A stretch of 43,097 bases of DNA from positions 1 through 43,097 of the forward strand of contig JAHDNZ010000053.1 of NCBI GenBank assembly GCA_018435125.1. The letters run 5' to 3'. The DNA is from Bacillota bacterium (GTDB taxonomy: Bacteria; Bacillota; DTU065). Shown piece by piece: positions 8,316-15,339 of this stretch (its first letter is position 1; each line of letters opens with the position of its first letter). The notes under the pieces were generated by a model, which saw only the letters and a list, made by a program, of their open reading frames with translations, was not told the origin of the DNA and ran no database searches. The translations under genes and the position numbers were made by a program.

Positions 8316-9665
8316 TTAAAACAAAGCCCAAATTAAGACCTCATCGGATGCTAACTCCACTTTATCTACAAATAGCTCTAAGATTTGCTTCTTATATTTG
8401 TTATTTAGAATTGGATTTTCTCTGACTACTTCAGTTCCGCTCATTTTACTTAAAGCAGCGAGTTCTTTATTGAGATTCTCAATCTCTATTTCTACATTTT
8501 GCTGTTCTTCCCTGTATATATTGTATTTAATAATACCGGAAAGAAGATATCCTAAAATTCTCTTCTCTTTGCTTTTAAGATCTTGTAGTGCTTTTTCTCT
8601 TTTAGTAAACTCTGCTTGTAAGTTATCTTGCTGAATTTTCTTTACATAACTAATATACTCGGGTAACCTTTTTTCAAAATGAAAAACAAATTCCTTCCAG
8701 ATTAGGTTATCCAATTTAACTGTTGAATATGGCCTTATTTGGCATTTTTTTAGTCTCTGCCATGAACAGATGTAGTAAGAATAACATTTCCCCCGTACAT
8801 AATGACTGTTTACCTTTATTTTTGCCCCACATAAATGGCAATAGAGTAGGTTTTGCAAAAGATATTCATTTTTGGTTTTTCTCTTGGCTGTTTTTTTATT
8901 GCTTTCTTTTTGCTTTTGAGCTTTAAGAAAAACCTCTTTTTGAATTATCTGAGGAACTGCAACAGATATGCTCCCGATATCTAGCACCCCTAAATAAGTG
9001 GGGTTAGATAATATCCTTAACACTGTAGAAGCATGCCAGTTTTTCCCCAAAGGGGCTTTAATCTGTTTTTGATTAAGTTTTTTTGCCAGACTCATACCAC
9101 TATCAAAACCTTTGAGGTATTCTGTAAAGATATACTCTACCATTTTAGCCTCATATTCTACAATCCTAAGTGAATCTGTCTCTTTATCAAAACAATAACC
9201 ATAAGGTTTTACAAAACCTGGGAGTCTCCCGTTTTCAGCTTTTTTGCGTTTGCCTCTTAAAGTACGTTCTCGGATTAAAGCATGTTCAAACTCTGCGATA
9301 GCACCTCGAAGCTCTAAAAAAAGTTTCCCCAAAGGTGTACTTTCCCAGCTAAAGTTAACAAAAACCAATTTCACCTGACATTTATCTATTTCGCTTGTCA
9401 ATAAAAGCAGATCAAAAAGATTACGACTTAGGCGATCGGGATCGTAGATAACAATCAGATCGATGGCCTTTTTTAAGGCTAACTCTCTTAGGGAGGCAAG
9501 TGCCGGTCTTTCTATTTCAATACCGGTATAGGTATCTTCAAGATAGATTATCTCTTTGGCACCTAGTTCCTCAGCTTTTTTAAGACAAGCTTCCTTTTGT
9601 GTCTCTAGGCTGTAACCTTCTTTTTGTCCCTGAGTGCTTACTCTGGTATAGACTAGAGCTTTCAT
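8316..9665 (-). CDS. Large serine recombinase of the sigK element (SpoIVCA-like)
   Basis: Site-specific recombinase predicted to excise the element and rebuild sigK. Resolvase domain at residues 1-145 with catalytic Ser10 in YTRVSTQGQ and the YDPDRLSRN motif (74-82). A 'recombinase' DNA-binding domain follows (about 155-260), then a zinc ribbon (Cys276, Cys279, Cys300, Cys308), a coiled coil (about 335-410) and a short tail. 449 residues is compact for the family. ATG at 9665 with GGAGGA upstream. Its first 86 bases overlap a small ORF. Upstream I see only a weak sigma-E-like pair (TTCATTT and CATTATAT around 9795-9820), too poor to call. Role in sigK excision is inferred from position and att sites. 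Confidence 0.93.
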   Translation of the reverse strand: MKALVYTRVSTQGQKEGYSLETQKEACLKKAEELGAKEIIYLEDTYTGIEIERPALASLRELALKKAIDLIVIYDPDRLSRNLFDLLLLTSEIDKCQVKLVFVNFSWESTPLGKLFLELRGAIAEFEHALIRERTLRGKRKKAENGRLPGFVKPYGYCFDKETDSLRIVEYEAKMVEYIFTEYLKGFDSGMSLAKKLNQKQIKAPLGKNWHASTVLRILSNPTYLGVLDIGSISVAVPQIIQKEVFLKAQKQKESNKKTAKRKTKNEYLLQNLLYCHLCGAKIKVNSHYVRGKCYSYYICSWQRLKKCQIRPYSTVKLDNLIWKEFVFHFEKRLPEYISYVKKIQQDNLQAEFTKREKALQDLKSKEKRILGYLLSGIIKYNIYREEQQNVEIEIENLNKELAALSKMSGTEVVRENPILNNKYKKQILELFVDKVELASDEVLIWALF

Positions 9666-9756
9666 CAGTCTCCTCCTTTAGAAACTTTTCTGTAAACAGA
9701 GACCAAGCTCTTTGGGCCTGGTCCTTATCTTCAATGGTAATCCAGGTGATTTTCAT
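9580..9756 (-). CDS. Small ORF overlapping the recombinase start; candidate accessory factor
   Basis: 58 codons starting MKITWITIED with a G-rich Shine-Dalgarno (GGGGGGG, 6 nt upstream) and ending inside the recombinase gene (86-nt overlap). The first 32 residues look protein-like; the part overlapping the recombinase is low quality and may be an out-of-frame shadow. An in-frame ATG at 9795 would add a hydrophobic MGAFLIGFLGG extension. Skin excision in C. difficile needs a small recombination directionality factor encoded in the element; this is the only spare ORF here, so it is a candidate by position. No homology is recognised. Confidence 0.35.
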   Translation of the reverse strand: MKITWITIEDKDQAQRAWSLFTEKFLKEETDESSSLYQSKHSGTKRRLQPRDTKGSLS

Positions 9757-9845
9757 AAAAATCCCCCCCAAAAAACCTATTAAAAAAGCTCCCATATAAT
9801 GCCAGTCCTTGTTAAATGAAAACAAAATAGTCTAAACCAACACTT

Positions 9846-9880
9846 AAAAAAGACTTCTGAAAGCTTAGCCTTCAGAAGTC
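9846..9880 (-). terminator. Intrinsic terminator after the phosphodiesterase gene
   Basis: Perfect 10-bp stem GACTTCTGAA / TTCAGAAGTC (9852-9861, 9871-9880). On the minus strand it is followed by six T. It ends the cargo gene transcript and insulates the recombinase, which therefore needs its own promoter between here and 9757. Confidence 0.9.
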
Positions 9881-9916
9881 CTATACACCTTTATTTACCT
9901 AAGTACCTTGAGTTAA

Positions 9917-11305
9917 TTAATCTTGTTTTTGCACTCTAAGCATACTTAAAGCTGTAGCCGGGACATTGGTAGTAATCAAAGAGACTCCCCGGTCTTTCAT
10001 CTGTTGCATGATCTCTTTATTATCCACAGTCCAGGCCCAAAGAGCATAGCCTCGATCGAGAAAATAGGCTGCGGTCTTATTATCAATTAACGGATGAGCC
10101 AGATCAAGAATTCTGGTATTGGCAGATTTGGCTATTCTTTCAATTTCTTTGTAATCAGCAGCACTGCCGATAAGGATAGCAGCAGGAATGTCCGGAGCAA
10201 TCTCGCCTACTTTCTTAATACTATAGGCATTAAAGGAAATTATGGCCACTTCTTTTCTCATTTTTAGCTCGTCGACAATCTCCACTACCTTCTCTTCAAT
10301 GCCGGTCGCTTTGATTTCAATCACCAGACGGGCCTTGCCTTTTACCTCCAAAAGAGCTTCTTTAAGGGTTGGAACCGGTTCACCTTTATAGATAGCTGAC
10401 TTTTTACTACCGGCATCAAGAGCCTTAATCTCTTCCAGGGTCATCTGGGAAATATAGCCTCGGCCATTGGTGGTACGATCGACTGTAGCGTCATGCATAA
10501 CAACAATTTCGCCGTCTTTTGTCATATATACATCTATTTCAACCTGATCAGCACCGACTTCAATGGCAGATTTTATTGCTGCCAAAGTGTTTTCAGGTGC
10601 TACTGAAGAATTCCCTCTGTGAGCTACGATTCTAGGGAAGATGGGGCTAGCCTCCAGGGCAACTTCGTCCACTAACTCTTGAAACTCTTCCTTATTGAAA
10701 GGTTCAATCTTAATATTATCAAAGGCCACCTTACAACCATTTACGTGTAAGCCAAAAACTCCGTCTTTGCGGAAGCCTTTTTCATAAGCTGCAAATTGCA
10801 ACTCGTCGTTAATAAAGTAAAAGAAATAATCTCCGGTAACAGCCACTTTAATGCGGTAAGTCTCACCTATCTTAAATTGTCTTTTATAGGCTTTGGTTCT
10901 CCTTACATCCCAGTTGCCGCCCGGTTCTCTGAAAGCAAGCTCCGTGCCGTTACTGGCTGTAGCGTTTTGTCTAATGGTAAACATGTGATAGGGGGCCATA
11001 CCGTTTGGGGTTGCCCTAAAGAAAATGGAAAACCAGCGGCTATTATTGACAGCCGAAAGATAGGTAGCATCAACAGAATAAACAAATTCCTCCAGCTCTG
11101 GTCCAAAGATAACCCTACCTTGAACAGAACCCGAGCTGCTCTCACCGACTAAACGACCCTCTTCGACTTTCCACTTGCCTTCAATAACTTTAAAATCTTC
11201 CGGCAGGTTGTCACCAGAAAAATCCTGGGTATAAACATCAAAAGCCAGAGTAGTAACAGAAAAGATTAGTACTAGAATTAAGATCAGGTAATTTGATCTG
11301 CGCAA
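9917..11305 (-). CDS. Secreted glycerophosphodiester phosphodiesterase with N-terminal concanavalin-like domain
   Basis: Predicted extracytoplasmic enzyme cleaving glycerophosphodiesters to glycerol-3-phosphate and an alcohol. Signal peptide 1-22 (short basic start, hydrophobic core, ending LAF). Residues about 25-202 look like a concanavalin A/LamG-like beta-sandwich. The GDPD barrel runs 226-460 with HRGN (His229, Arg230), APENT, EID (Glu256, Asp258) and HD (271-272), so the catalytic residues are present. TTG start at 11305 with AAAGGAGG 8 nt upstream. It is cargo of the sigK element, lying between the split sigK and the recombinase, in the same direction. It would leave the mother-cell chromosome on excision. 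Confidence 0.92.
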   Translation of the reverse strand: MRRSNYLILILVLIFSVTTLAFDVYTQDFSGDNLPEDFKVIEGKWKVEEGRLVGESSSGSVQGRVIFGPELEEFVYSVDATYLSAVNNSRWFSIFFRATPNGMAPYHMFTIRQNATASNGTELAFREPGGNWDVRRTKAYKRQFKIGETYRIKVAVTGDYFFYFINDELQFAAYEKGFRKDGVFGLHVNGCKVAFDNIKIEPFNKEEFQELVDEVALEASPIFPRIVAHRGNSSVAPENTLAAIKSAIEVGADQVEIDVYMTKDGEIVVMHDATVDRTTNGRGYISQMTLEEIKALDAGSKKSAIYKGEPVPTLKEALLEVKGKARLVIEIKATGIEEKVVEIVDELKMRKEVAIISFNAYSIKKVGEIAPDIPAAILIGSAADYKEIERIAKSANTRILDLAHPLIDNKTAAYFLDRGYALWAWTVDNKEIMQQMKDRGVSLITTNVPATALSMLRVQKQD

Positions 11306-11408
11306 CTTTTTTTCCTCCTTTAGATTTATTTTCTAACAATTACAACTCTTCTCTAAAATAACCTGATTTCCCTTTGAAAACCAAGACTTGACCTTAAAAG
11401 GCTTTCTA

Positions 11409-11438
11409 TTTGCGTTTTATAAACTAACCATTTCAATG
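11409..11438 (-). other. Recombination site at the sigK 5' end of the element
   Basis: Core CATTGAAA at 11438-11431 with central GA at 11434-11433. The element-side arm (11409-11432) pairs with 8287-8310 as an inverted repeat at 20 of 24 positions. Together in the circle they would give a 50-bp attP, the usual length for large serine recombinases. The outer side is sigK coding DNA. Confidence 0.85.
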
Positions 11439-12064
11439 CGTGAGACATAGGAACGGGAAATTCCCAAATAACGAGCAATCTCTCTTTGGGTATAACGCAT
11501 ACCATCATTTAAGCCATAACGCAAACGTAAAATAAGTTTTTCCCTAGGAGTAAGATAAGTCAGTTTTTCATAGAGTTTTTGCTTTTCTAAGCGGTCCTCT
11601 ACTTCTTCTAAAACTAATTCATCAGAGGGTATAATATCCATTAAAGATAGTTCGTTGCCTTCTTTATCCGAGCCAATAGGATCGTAGAGGTGCTGCTCCT
11701 GTTTAGTCTTTTTGGCGGCTCGAAAATGCATTAGTACTTCGTTTTCTATACAGCGTGCTACATAGGTCGCAAGCCTCGAGCTTTTCTCAGGATCAAACGT
11801 ATTAACACCCTTAATAAGTCCAATGGTACCAATAGAAATTAAATCTTCGCTATCCTCTCCTTGTTCGGCATATTTTTTAACAATGTGGGCTACCAAGCGA
11901 AGGTTTCTTTCAATCAGTGTTTTTCTGGCTTGTTCATCTCCTGCTTTTAACTGTTTAATTAACCTCTCTTCTTCATCAGGTTCAAGAGGTTGCGGGAAGG
12001 TGCCACCGGAAACATGAGAGACAAAAAGCAGAGCTCCCAATCTAAGTCTTGGCCCAAAGGCCAT
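11417..12064 (-). CDS. sigK: RNA polymerase sporulation sigma factor SigK, 5' part (interrupted)
   Basis: Mother-cell late sporulation sigma factor. The frame shows FPQPL, NLRLVAHIVKKY, the region 2 motif EDLISIGTIGLIKGV, ATYVARCIENE, DPIGSDKEGNE, and region 4 ending TQREIARYLGISRSYVSRIE. After Glu211 it runs into the element and stops four codons on (MVSL is element-encoded up to the TAA). About 15 hydrophobic residues precede SHVSGG, matching the position of the pro-SigK pro-sequence removed by SpoIVFB. The ORF could begin at a TTG at 12073, but AGGAGG is then too close; the ATG at 12064 has it 9 nt upstream. The intact gene is restored by joining to 8289-8230. Confidence 0.93.
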   Translation of the reverse strand: MAFGPRLRLGALLFVSHVSGGTFPQPLEPDEEERLIKQLKAGDEQARKTLIERNLRLVAHIVKKYAEQGEDSEDLISIGTIGLIKGVNTFDPEKSSRLATYVARCIENEVLMHFRAAKKTKQEQHLYDPIGSDKEGNELSLMDIIPSDELVLEEVEDRLEKQKLYEKLTYLTPREKLILRLRYGLNDGMRYTQREIARYLGISRSYVSRIEMVSL

Positions 12065-12094
12065 AACCTCCAACCTCCTAAAGTCAGCTAAAGT

Positions 12095-12102
12095 AGTGTA
12101 TG
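12095..12102 (-). promoter_or_regulatory. Sigma-E-type -10 element upstream of sigK
   Basis: On the minus strand the octamer is CATACACT, an exact match to the sigma-E -10 consensus CATACAnT. It sits about 31 bases before the ATG at 12064 and about 17 bases before the Shine-Dalgarno. A -35 match is weak (ACAATA around 14 bases upstream). SigE control of sigK is the known arrangement in sporulating Firmicutes. Confidence 0.6.
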
Positions 12103-12115
12103 CTAAAAGTAAGTT

Positions 12116-13285
12116 TTATTGTGCCTGTACGCGGCGCACCAGACTCATTTTTGGTACCAGCACCGGCATGTCAACTTTTACTTGCCAGTTGGGATGAGCT
12201 ACAAGTACCTTTTTACCATCCTGATACATTTCAGGCCAGATAATATTGTAGATCTCACCTTTGGGGGTTAGAATCTCTACAGTTTCTCCGGTATTAACTA
12301 CTGTTCTAATCGCTACGTTATCTTCTTCGATAACGGCAACAAAGTCTCTGGTACTTAAATAAGAATGAGAACTTTGATAACTCTCAGAGGGTCTTCCATA
12401 AAGGAAACCTTTGGTAAAAGGTCTGTGGCTTACAGATTCAACTAAGTCATAACTTAACTTAGGAATCATATCTCCATGTGCTAGAGCATCTAAGGCTAGA
12501 CGGTAAGCTAGGGTAGTTGCGGCTACATAGTGAACACTTTTCATGCGTCCTTCAATCTTAAACGCTTTAACACCGGCTTGAATTAAGTCTGGTAAATCGT
12601 CTAGTAAACAGAGATCCCCGGGGCTTAGAATATAACTGCCTCTTTCATCTTCTTCAATTGGCATATATTGCCCCTGTCTTTGTTCTTCAACAAGGTGATA
12701 TTTCCAGCGACAGGTATGAGTACAGTCTCCCTTGTTAGCTGAACGACCGGTTAGATAGGCACTTAAAATACACCGCCCAGAATAAGCCATACACATCGCG
12801 CCATGGACAAAGATCTCGGTTTCGATCTCTTTTGCGATCTCTTTAATTCTCGCTAAATTAACTTCTCTGGCCAGAATAATACGACTCGCACCCAGCTTTT
12901 GCCAGACTCTGGCTGCTTTTAGACTAGTGGTATTGGCTTGGGTACTGATGTGGATCTCAGCTTTGGGCCATACTTCCTTAACAGTCTCTAAAACACCTAA
13001 ATCCGAAACAATCAAAGCATCGGGTCCGATATCTTTAAGGTCTAAAAGATACTCTTTTAGTCCCTGATATTCATCATCATATAGATAGCTGTTAATTGTT
13101 ACATAGAGTTTCTTGCCCTTGAGGCGTACAATCTTTAGACCTTCTGCAATTTCTGCGAGAGTAAAATTTCCGGCCTGGGCTCTTAGACCAAAATTTTCTC
13201 CGGCCAGATAAACTGCATCAGCTCCATATAAAACAGCATACTTTAATTTTTCCAACGTGCCTGCGGGAGAAAGCAGTTCAACCAT
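12116..13285 (-). CDS. Peptidase U32 family protein (TrhP/YrrO-like tRNA hydroxylation protein)
   Basis: Related to TrhP, which hydroxylates wobble uridine 34 of tRNA. Starts VELLSPAG; the core has ...YGADAVYLAG..., the U32 signature EIFVHGAMCMAYSGRC, and further cysteines in KGDCTHTCRW that fit an iron-sulfur site. A GRMKS motif and a C-terminal beta-domain follow. An upstream ATG (13294) overlaps the mltG stop, but the AAGGA lies right against it; the ATG at 13285 has proper 9-nt spacing and matches family starts. The mltG-U32 order resembles B. subtilis yrrL...yrrN-yrrO, supporting the tRNA role. Confidence 0.9.
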   Translation of the reverse strand: MVELLSPAGTLEKLKYAVLYGADAVYLAGENFGLRAQAGNFTLAEIAEGLKIVRLKGKKLYVTINSYLYDDEYQGLKEYLLDLKDIGPDALIVSDLGVLETVKEVWPKAEIHISTQANTTSLKAARVWQKLGASRIILAREVNLARIKEIAKEIETEIFVHGAMCMAYSGRCILSAYLTGRSANKGDCTHTCRWKYHLVEEQRQGQYMPIEEDERGSYILSPGDLCLLDDLPDLIQAGVKAFKIEGRMKSVHYVAATTLAYRLALDALAHGDMIPKLSYDLVESVSHRPFTKGFLYGRPSESYQSSHSYLSTRDFVAVIEEDNVAIRTVVNTGETVEILTPKGEIYNIIWPEMYQDGKKVLVAHPNWQVKVDMPVLVPKMSLVRRVQAQ

Positions 13286-13290
13286 ACTAA

Positions 13291-14364
13291 TCATTCCTTG
13301 TTATTTTGCTTTAGCCAGTTTTCAAAGACCGCTTGAGCTTTTAAATGCTCTTTATAGGTCTTACTAAAAACATGACTGCCATCACCTTTAGCTACAAAAT
13401 ACAGATATTCGCTCACTTCGGGATTAAATACAGCCTCCAGTGATTTATAGCCAGGGTTTCCTATCGGACCAATTGGTAGTCCCGGATGGAGATAGGTGTT
13501 ATACAGTGAATCGATGGTTAGATCCTTATCTGTTAATCTTGCTCTAGGTTTTTCTAAAACATAGGTTACGGTAGCACATGATTGCAGATACATATTCAGA
13601 GCCAGACGCCTCAAAAAAACACCTGCAACCAGAGGTCTTTCCGCATCGAGTAAAGCTTCTTTTTCTACTATTGAAGCTAAAACTACGGCTTCATGTAAGG
13701 TAAGCCTACCATTTGCAACCGGATTTTGAGGATAAGCTAGAAATAGCTCTTCTAAAGTCTGGATGGTCTTTTTATACATCGAAAGATAAACTTCTTCCGG
13801 TTTTTCTGGGCTATAGTAATAGGTATCTGGAAACAGATAGCCCTCAGGTGAACCAGGGGGATTACTGCTAAATTCATTTTTAACATTCTCTGGAAGCTTA
13901 CTCTTTTGAAGTAAACTAAAAAGAGCAGCCATATCCGGAGCCGGAGCTAAAAGACGCTCTGAGATCTGCGCTAGAGTAAACCCCTCAGGGATAGTTACTT
14001 TAGCAAGCAGGGGACGATCGTTAATTAAACTGGTTAAAACATCTGCCGGGCTTTGGCCCTGGCGCAAAGAAAAATCTCCGGCCTTTAGCTTAAGGTCATC
14101 TCCTTTTAAGCGTGCCAGTAAGGTCAGTAAATTAGCATCGGGAATTAAACCTTCTTGTTGTAAAGCTAGGGTTGTTTCTTTTAAACTGCTCCCCTTATTA
14201 ACCGTAAAAACAGTATCCTGCTTGACACTCGGTCTAAAAAGTCGCAGATAACAACAAAAGCTTAACCCGATGATAAAAAGGAGACCGCACCAAAGTAAGA
14301 TTCGAACTTTCTTTTCTTTGTTAATTGATAGATCTGTTTTGGCCATATTTAAAATTGGTAGCAT
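13291..14364 (-). CDS. mltG: Endolytic murein transglycosylase MltG
   Basis: Membrane-anchored lytic transglycosylase that cuts nascent peptidoglycan strands. 357 residues with a single membrane segment near 22-43, a LysM-like part (about 50-115) with IPEGFTLAQI, and the catalytic YceG domain with the ASIVEKEA motif carrying the catalytic Glu. The conserved LPIGPIGNPG and YFVAKGDGSH blocks are present. ATG at 14364 with a GGGGG Shine-Dalgarno about 10 nt upstream; an in-frame ATG at codon 7 is possible. A perfect palindrome covers the start codon (see 14356-14373). Confidence 0.95.
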   Translation of the reverse strand: MLPILNMAKTDLSINKEKKVRILLWCGLLFIIGLSFCCYLRLFRPSVKQDTVFTVNKGSSLKETTLALQQEGLIPDANLLTLLARLKGDDLKLKAGDFSLRQGQSPADVLTSLINDRPLLAKVTIPEGFTLAQISERLLAPAPDMAALFSLLQKSKLPENVKNEFSSNPPGSPEGYLFPDTYYYSPEKPEEVYLSMYKKTIQTLEELFLAYPQNPVANGRLTLHEAVVLASIVEKEALLDAERPLVAGVFLRRLALNMYLQSCATVTYVLEKPRARLTDKDLTIDSLYNTYLHPGLPIGPIGNPGYKSLEAVFNPEVSEYLYFVAKGDGSHVFSKTYKEHLKAQAVFENWLKQNNKE

Positions 14365-14373
14365 CTGCTACCA
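14356..14373 (-). repeat. Palindrome over the mltG start codon
   Basis: TGGTAGCA-tc-TGCTACCA is a perfect inverted repeat with 8-bp arms. It includes the mltG ATG (14364-14362) and abuts the Shine-Dalgarno. In the mRNA the start codon would lie in the hairpin loop, so it could limit mltG translation or act as a DNA operator. Confidence 0.45.
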
Positions 14374-14395
14374 TCCCCCTCAAGTTATAACTGTA

Positions 14396-14418
14396 CTCCC
14401 CGGTAAAATACCAGGGAG
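14396..14418. repeat. Hairpin between DUF1292 gene and mltG
   Basis: CTCCC-c-GGTA-aaa-TACC-a-GGGAG forms a clean stem. The T-rich tail (from 14420) is on the plus side, opposite to the genes, so for the operon mRNA it is a hairpin without a U tract. It may aid mRNA processing or stop antisense transcription. Confidence 0.45.
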
Positions 14419-14428
14419 CATTTTTATT

Positions 14429-14803
14429 TTATTCTTCGTCTTCATCTAAACCAAGTTCTTGATTTACATATTCAATTACCCGGTTAAGTTCCTCTTCGTC
14501 TTCGATTGGATGAAGCTCTAAATCTTCGTCTTCGCCAACCATTTCCATAATCACCGTAATATCTTCTTCTTCGAGTGAATTTAAAACGGCATAGGCTTTA
14601 TCATCTAACTCCACCACAAAGATTATCTCAAATGGATGCTCATTATCATCTTCGTCGACTAAAAGAATAATCTCTTGTTCATCACAGCACTCGTCACAGC
14701 ACTCGTCACAGCACTCGTCTTCCATCTCGCCATAAATCTCTTTATTGTCTCCACAACCACAACCACATTCATGTTCATGCTTTTTGTCCAATTTTCTCTT
14801 CAT
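14429..14803 (-). CDS. DUF1292 family protein with Cys/His-rich N-terminus
   Basis: Acidic cytoplasmic protein of 124 residues. Residues about 43-124 match the DUF1292 fold (IILLVDEDDNEHPFEI...FVVELDDKAYAVL), whose function is unknown. The first 42 residues are an extra Cys/His-rich segment: HEHECGCGCGD, then three copies of DECC. This looks like a metal-binding patch, more elaborate than in most members. It sits in the conserved ireB-ruvX-DUF1292-mltG cluster. The Shine-Dalgarno (AAAGGG) is very near the ATG and weak. A TATAAT lies about 60 bp upstream. Confidence 0.88.
   Translation of the reverse strand: MKRKLDKKHEHECGCGCGDNKEIYGEMEDECCDECCDECCDEQEIILLVDEDDNEHPFEIIFVVELDDKAYAVLNSLEEEDITVIMEMVGEDEDLELHPIEDEEELNRVIEYVNQELGLDEDEE
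14682..14717 (-). repeat. Three perfect 12-bp tandem repeats encoding DECC
   Basis: The unit TCACAGCACTCG (plus strand) occurs three times head to tail inside the DUF1292 gene. Being a multiple of three, copy-number change keeps the frame and alters the number of Cys pairs. Confidence 0.85.
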
Positions 14804-14861
14804 CCCTTTCTTGTTACGCTAATTGATAACTTCCTAAAGACACTAGTTCTAGTTTGAGTTT

Positions 14862-14867
14862 ATTATA
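14862..14867 (-). promoter_or_regulatory. Possible -10 element upstream of the DUF1292 gene
   Basis: Perfect TATAAT on the minus strand, 59 bp before the DUF1292 ATG and after the ruvX stop. The -35 region (TTTTAG or TTTAGC) is poor, so this may be a weak internal promoter for DUF1292-mltG. Confidence 0.35.
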
Positions 14868-14914
14868 ACGAGCTGATTCTAAAGCTAAAAGCCAAAGTTT
14901 CTGGCTCAAAACCC

Positions 14915-15337
14915 CTAATTTCCCCTGGTCAAGTTTATTCTATCAATAAATCCCTGCAAAATATACGCAGCTGCTTGTTGATCGATAACCTGTTTTCGTT
15001 TACGCCTAGATAAATCCGCTTTGATCATTACTTTCTCTACCGCCATGGTGCTAAGCCTCTCATCCCAGAAATGTACTTTATAGCCTTCTTCTTGGAGAAT
15101 ATGGCCAAATTCACGGGTTGCTTGCGCTCTAGGGCCTTCGGTGCCGTTCATATTTAGGGGTAGACCAAGCACAATTTCAACCGGTGAATAAGGTTCTATA
15201 AGCTCCTTAAGGGTAGAAAGATCAGTCCTTATTTGGCTACGTTTAATTACTGTTAGCGGTTGGGCGGAGATTAATAGAGCATCTGAAATAGCTACTCCGA
15301 TAGTCTTTTCTCCTAAATCCAGACCTACATAACGCAT
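14915..15337 (-). CDS. ruvX: RuvX/YqgF family Holliday junction resolvase-like nuclease
   Basis: RNase H-fold protein involved in RNA/DNA processing (YqgF; pre-16S rRNA processing in E. coli). 141 residues: GLDLGEKTIGVAISD near the start with the first catalytic Asp, VLGLPLNMNGTEG, WDERLST with Asp/Glu, and DQQAAAYIL near the end. A longer frame to 15400 exists, but the family start is MRYVGLDLG; the ATG at 15337 has AAAGGTGG 7 nt upstream, formed by the last codons of the preceding reductase gene. Part of the ireB-ruvX-DUF1292 cluster. Confidence 0.94.
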   Translation of the reverse strand: MRYVGLDLGEKTIGVAISDALLISAQPLTVIKRSQIRTDLSTLKELIEPYSPVEIVLGLPLNMNGTEGPRAQATREFGHILQEEGYKVHFWDERLSTMAVEKVMIKADLSRRKRKQVIDQQAAAYILQGFIDRINLTRGN

Positions 15338-15339
15338 AA

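Larger units (their letters stand above)
8287..11434 (-). mobile_element. skin-like sigK intervening element, 3,148 bp
   Basis: Directly seen: an interrupted sigK frame, 8-bp core repeats at both ends, inverted element-side arms, and a large serine recombinase. Known: Bacillus subtilis and Clostridioides difficile carry skin elements at sigK, removed in the mother cell by a serine recombinase. Inferred: this is a minimal member, containing only the recombinase, one small ORF and a secreted phosphodiesterase. All genes point the same way as sigK. Exact ends are uncertain within the 8-bp core. Its insertion point, in the codons for the last recognition helix of region 4.2, leaves the 5' part unable to make a full SigK. 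Confidence 0.9.

Noticed and set aside
9757-9850. Sigma-E promoter for the recombinase
   Set aside because: CATTATAT with TTCATTT matches the consensus poorly and the spacing is short; kept only as a remark under the recombinase.
10796-11152. ORFs on both strands inside the phosphodiesterase gene
   Set aside because: The GDPD frame has a signal peptide and all catalytic motifs; the others are shadows.
14682-14717. Short direct repeats as a CRISPR array
   Set aside because: They are 12-bp head-to-tail coding repeats without spacers.
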